From Gemmatimonadales bacterium (GTDB lineage: Bacteria > Gemmatimonadota > Gemmatimonadetes > Gemmatimonadales > GWC2-71-9), in NCBI GenBank assembly GCA_025924275.1, contig JAICEH010000069.1, positions 1 through 9,548 on the forward strand: a stretch of DNA of 9,548 bases, in the 5' to 3' direction. Shown one piece after another: positions 7,421-9,548 of this stretch. The notes under the pieces were generated by a model. The model ran no database searches. It saw only the letters and a program-made list of their open reading frames with translations, and was not told the origin of the DNA. Position numbers and translations under genes: made by a program. The first letter of the stretch is position 1, and each line of letters begins with the position of its first letter.

Positions 7421-8866
7421 ATGAGATTCGAAGTCCGCGCACTTCTCCCCGTCGTACTGGCTGCCAGCGTGGGGTCGACGCTGGAGGCGCAGGTGATGCC
7501 GTCGTGCATCCGGCCGTCGCGGGCCGAGACCCACGTCCAGGGCGAGGTGCGGGTCTGTCCCGGCCGCTACCGGATCCGCGACCCCCAGGAGCGGGGGGTG
7601 CTGGTGATCGTCGGCTCCGGCACCACGCTGGACCTGAGCGGAGTGGTGCTGGAGAGTGGCGACACCCTGGCGGAGGCCTTCACCGGGTCGGGGGTGATCA
7701 GCCGCGGCGTCGACAGCGTCACGATCACCGGGGGGAAGATCTCGGGCTACCGCTACGGCATCCGGGTGGAAGGCGGGCGCGGCCACCGGGTGAGCGGCGC
7801 CGACCTGGGCGGGTCCCGGCGCCAGCGGCTCCACTCCACCGCCGACCGCTTCGACGAGCGCGACTGGCTCGACATCTTCCGGCCCGACAGCTTCGAGACC
7901 TACGGCGGCGGCCTGCTGGTGAAGTGGGCCGACGGGGTCACCGTGACCGGGGTGCGGGCCAACGGGGCGCAGAACGGGATCGGGCTCATCGGCACCCGGG
8001 GGAGCTACCTCGCCGACAACGACGTCTCGCACAACACGGGCTGGGGCATCCACCTCTGGGCCAGCGCCCGGAACGTGATCGTGCGGAACCGGGCCTCGCA
8101 CAACGTCCGCTGCGCCTTCGGCAGCTGGAGCCGGGGCTGCGACTCGGCCGGCCTCCTGCTCCGGGAGGAGAGCGACTCCAACTACGTGGCCGAGAACGAC
8201 CTGTCCCACTCGGGCGACGGCTTCTTCCTGAGCGGGCACCGCCCGCTGGTGAAGCCCTCGCAGGGGAACATCGTGATCCGGAACGACGGCTCCCACGCGC
8301 GGCACAACGCGTTCGAGGCGACGTTCAGCTGGGGCAACGCCTTCCTGGAGAACCGCGCCGACTCGAGCGACTTCGGCTTCTGGCTCGGCTACTCGAGCGG
8401 CACGGTGGTGCGGGGGAACATCGTGGTGGGCTCGCGGACGGCGGGCATCGCCATCGAGCACGGGAGCGACAACGCGCTGGCGGCGAACGTGATCATCGGG
8501 GGGCAGGTGGGGATCCGGCTCTTCGCGCCCACGGCCGGCGCGGAGCAGAGCCGGGGCTACGCGCTGGACGACAACGTCCTGGCCAACCTGGACCGGGGAC
8601 TGGTCCTCGAGCGCACCACCCAGGCCCGGGTGCGCGGGAACCTGTTCGACGGGGTCGGCACCGGGCTCGCGGCCGACGAGGTGTCGGCCAGCGCCGTGGT
8701 GAGCGGCAACGTCTTCCTCCGGGCCCGGGAGTGGTACGTGGACGCCCCCGGCCTCGCGGCCGGCGGCAACTTCTGGGGCACGCCGACCCGGGAGGAGACG
8801 CTGGCGCGGGTACGGGGGAAGATCGCCGTGGACCCGTGGCAGGCGGCGAGCGAGGCGGGGTACTAG
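7421..8866 (+). CDS. Secreted right-handed parallel beta-helix protein (NosD-like)
   Basis: A 481-residue exported protein. Residues 1-24 form a signal peptide with predicted cleavage after LEAQ. From about 60 to 450 there are repeated rungs of roughly 22-25 residues with the pattern of the PbH1/NosD family: DSVTITGGKISGYRYGIRV (98-116), NGIGLIGTRGSYLADNDVSH (185-204), GWGIHLWASARNVIVRNRAS (207-226), GTVVRGNIVVGSRTAGIAIE (327-346) and NALAANVIIGGQVGIRLF (351-368). It ends with GGNFWGTP (448-455), a typical closing element of these proteins. Such folds bind or cleave polysaccharides, but I see no diagnostic catalytic residues, so the substrate and activity are unknown. C29 and C46 lie near the N-terminal cap and C231 and C240 in mid-helix; these may pair. 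The gene converges on the minus-strand gene at 8991. Confidence 0.87.
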   Translation: MRFEVRALLPVVLAASVGSTLEAQVMPSCIRPSRAETHVQGEVRVCPGRYRIRDPQERGVLVIVGSGTTLDLSGVVLESGDTLAEAFTGSGVISRGVDSVTITGGKISGYRYGIRVEGGRGHRVSGADLGGSRRQRLHSTADRFDERDWLDIFRPDSFETYGGGLLVKWADGVTVTGVRANGAQNGIGLIGTRGSYLADNDVSHNTGWGIHLWASARNVIVRNRASHNVRCAFGSWSRGCDSAGLLLREESDSNYVAENDLSHSGDGFFLSGHRPLVKPSQGNIVIRNDGSHARHNAFEATFSWGNAFLENRADSSDFGFWLGYSSGTVVRGNIVVGSRTAGIAIEHGSDNALAANVIIGGQVGIRLFAPTAGAEQSRGYALDDNVLANLDRGLVLERTTQARVRGNLFDGVGTGLAADEVSASAVVSGNVFLRAREWYVDAPGLAAGGNFWGTPTREETLARVRGKIAVDPWQAASEAGY

Positions 8867-8868
8867 GT

Positions 8869-8906
8869 GACGGGAAGGCGGGAAGACGGGGAAGGCGGGA
8901 AGGCGG
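8869..8906. repeat. Purine-strand octamer repeats, left arm
   Basis: Units of the form GRCGGGAA: GACGGGAA (8869-8876), GGCGGGAA (8877-8884), a 9-mer GACGGGGAA (8885-8893), GGCGGGAA (8894-8901) and a partial GGCGG. They are reverse-complement relatives of the right-hand array and start 2 bp after the beta-helix stop. The segment 8877-8890 is a perfect inverted copy of 8978-8991. Confidence 0.85.
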
Positions 8907-8991
8907 TGGTCCCAGGATCGTACCGTCGTACCGTCATACCGTCATACCGTCGTTCCGTCGTCCCGTCTTCCCGTCGTCCCGTCTTCCCGCC
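8877..8991. terminator. Possible bidirectional terminator formed by inverted octamer arms
   Basis: A perfect 14-bp inverted repeat joins GGCGGGAAGACGGG (8877-8890) and CCCGTCTTCCCGCC (8978-8991). Further pairing inward is possible through the octamers if G-U pairs are allowed, leaving a loop that includes the more diverged A-type units. It lies in the 124-bp gap between two convergent genes, where a shared terminator is expected. There is no clear T-tract, so factor-independent termination is uncertain. Confidence 0.4.
8922..8991. repeat. Octamer tandem repeat array, right arm
   Basis: Eight exact-period units HCCGTCNT run from 8922 to 8985, followed by a partial CCCGCC ending at 8991. The first base changes along the array from A (four units) to T (one) to C (three), so units resemble neighbours more than distant ones, as expected from local duplication. 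The last base of the array is the last base of the TAG stop of the minus-strand gene. Confidence 0.9.
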
Positions 8992-9548
8992 TACAGATCG
9001 TTCGAATAGCCCAGGAACTTCCACGCCCCGTCCCGCTCGAGGAGGGAGCCGAAGAGGCGGAGGGTGCGGGCCGAGTCGGCGCCCGCAGGGCGGATGGTGA
9101 CGGTGCAGCCCTCCCAGACCCGGTTCGCCCCCTCCACCGCCGGCTGGGCGGGACACTCGAGGCCGGAGAAGCCGAGCGGCTTGCCGCCGTAGCGCTCGAA
9201 GGCGCGATTCACGCCCCGGCTCGAGGCGTTCAGGAGCTGGGCCCAGAGCAATCCCGGCCTGGTCCGGTAGGGCTTCCGGGTGAAGCGCGACTCGGGGAAG
9301 TAGAGGTAGCCGAACTCGGCCCGGGTCACCGCCATCGGGGCGAAGGCGCCGGTGTCGGCCTCTTCCAGGGCCCGGACGAACCGGGCGACGAGCGCCTCCC
9401 GGCTCGCCTCCCCGCCGGTGAGCGCCCGCGCCGTGTCGGGGAGGGTGGCCTGGAAGCGCCGGATCTCCTCCTCGATGGGGAAGGTGCTGTCCACCACCCC
9501 CGGCCGCGCGTCGGCCGGCGGCTGGGCGGCCGGACGGCGCGGCGCCTC
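8991..9548 (-). CDS. Unrecognised protein, probably exported, 5' end beyond the window
   Basis: The reading frame is open from the right edge to a TAG at 8993-8991, giving 185 residues. A GTG at 9497 could start a 168-residue protein, but the 17 codons before it are open and encode a proline/alanine-rich stretch (EAPRRPAAQPPADARPG), like the tether after a signal peptide. I therefore think the true start lies outside. The domain after it begins with a helical segment (FPIEEEIRRFQATLP), then EALVARFVRALEEADTGAF, and FGYLYFPESRF, and ends with beta segments around LRLFGSLLERDGAWKFLGYSNDL. Two cysteines (GLEC and EGCTV, 16 residues apart) could form a disulfide in the periplasm. I do not recognise the family. 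It converges on the beta-helix gene, with only the octamer repeats between. Confidence 0.75.
   Translation of the reverse strand, partial: EAPRRPAAQPPADARPGVVDSTFPIEEEIRRFQATLPDTARALTGGEASREALVARFVRALEEADTGAFAPMAVTRAEFGYLYFPESRFTRKPYRTRPGLLWAQLLNASSRGVNRAFERYGGKPLGFSGLECPAQPAVEGANRVWEGCTVTIRPAGADSARTLRLFGSLLERDGAWKFLGYSNDL

Noticed and set aside
4834..7509. Minus-strand open frame of nearly 900 codons
   Set aside because: It is antisense to the ATPase and Nudix genes, whose motifs are unmistakable. Its product is His/Arg/Pro-rich and domainless, a GC-driven shadow.
8922..8985. CRISPR array
   Set aside because: Units are 8 bp and directly abutting with no spacers, and no cas genes are present. 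It is a simple tandem repeat.
9497..9497. GTG at 9497 as the start of the right-hand minus-strand gene
   Set aside because: The frame remains open to the window edge with a tether-like Pro/Ala stretch, and no Shine-Dalgarno is visible before it, so the gene is treated as partial.

Overview
This is a very GC-rich bacterial chromosomal segment with tightly packed genes, almost no intergenic DNA and GTG starts. It encodes lipoproteins, a Sec-type signal peptide followed by an outer-membrane barrel, and a PilB/GspE-type ATPase, so the cell has a Gram-negative envelope. The style (extreme GC, ATGA/GTGA overlaps, an ATPase fused to a receiver domain, degenerate short tandem repeats between genes) would suit Gemmatimonadota or a similar soil/sediment lineage. 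That placement is inference, not shown by a marker gene. I see no rRNA, tRNA, CRISPR, transposase or phage gene.

Layout. (1) 1-1326, minus strand: a small lipoprotein gene followed, with an ATGA overlap, by the 5' part of trpE (anthranilate synthase component I), which runs off the left edge. (2) 1315-7343, plus strand: a predicted outer-membrane beta-barrel protein, a six-helix membrane diguanylate cyclase with intact GGEEF and inhibitory RxxD sites, an 86-bp gap holding an inverted repeat and a possible -10 element, a PilB/GspE-family ATPase with a C-terminal response-regulator receiver domain, and a Nudix hydrolase whose GTG start overlaps the ATPase stop. (3) 7344-8866: a short tandem repeat and then a secreted right-handed beta-helix (NosD-like) protein. 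(4) 8867-8990: a convergent gap filled with octamer repeats in two opposite-strand arms. (5) 8991-9548, minus strand: the 3' part of an unrecognised, probably exported protein that runs off the right edge.

How the genes may work together. The lipoprotein and trpE look translationally coupled, though no functional link is evident. The barrel protein and diguanylate cyclase are 10 bp apart and probably co-transcribed. The ATPase belongs to a family whose N-terminal MshEN domain can bind c-di-GMP, so a cyclase just upstream suggests second-messenger control of a pilus or secretion motor. However, the first MshEN motif here is visibly degenerate, and the fused receiver domain suggests phosphorylation as an alternative or added input.

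The most notable points are the ATPase-receiver fusion, the divergent lipoprotein/barrel pair whose coding regions overlap at their 5' ends with a promoter that predicts a leaderless mRNA, and the octamer repeat array between the convergent genes. I do not see a clearly new multi-gene system.
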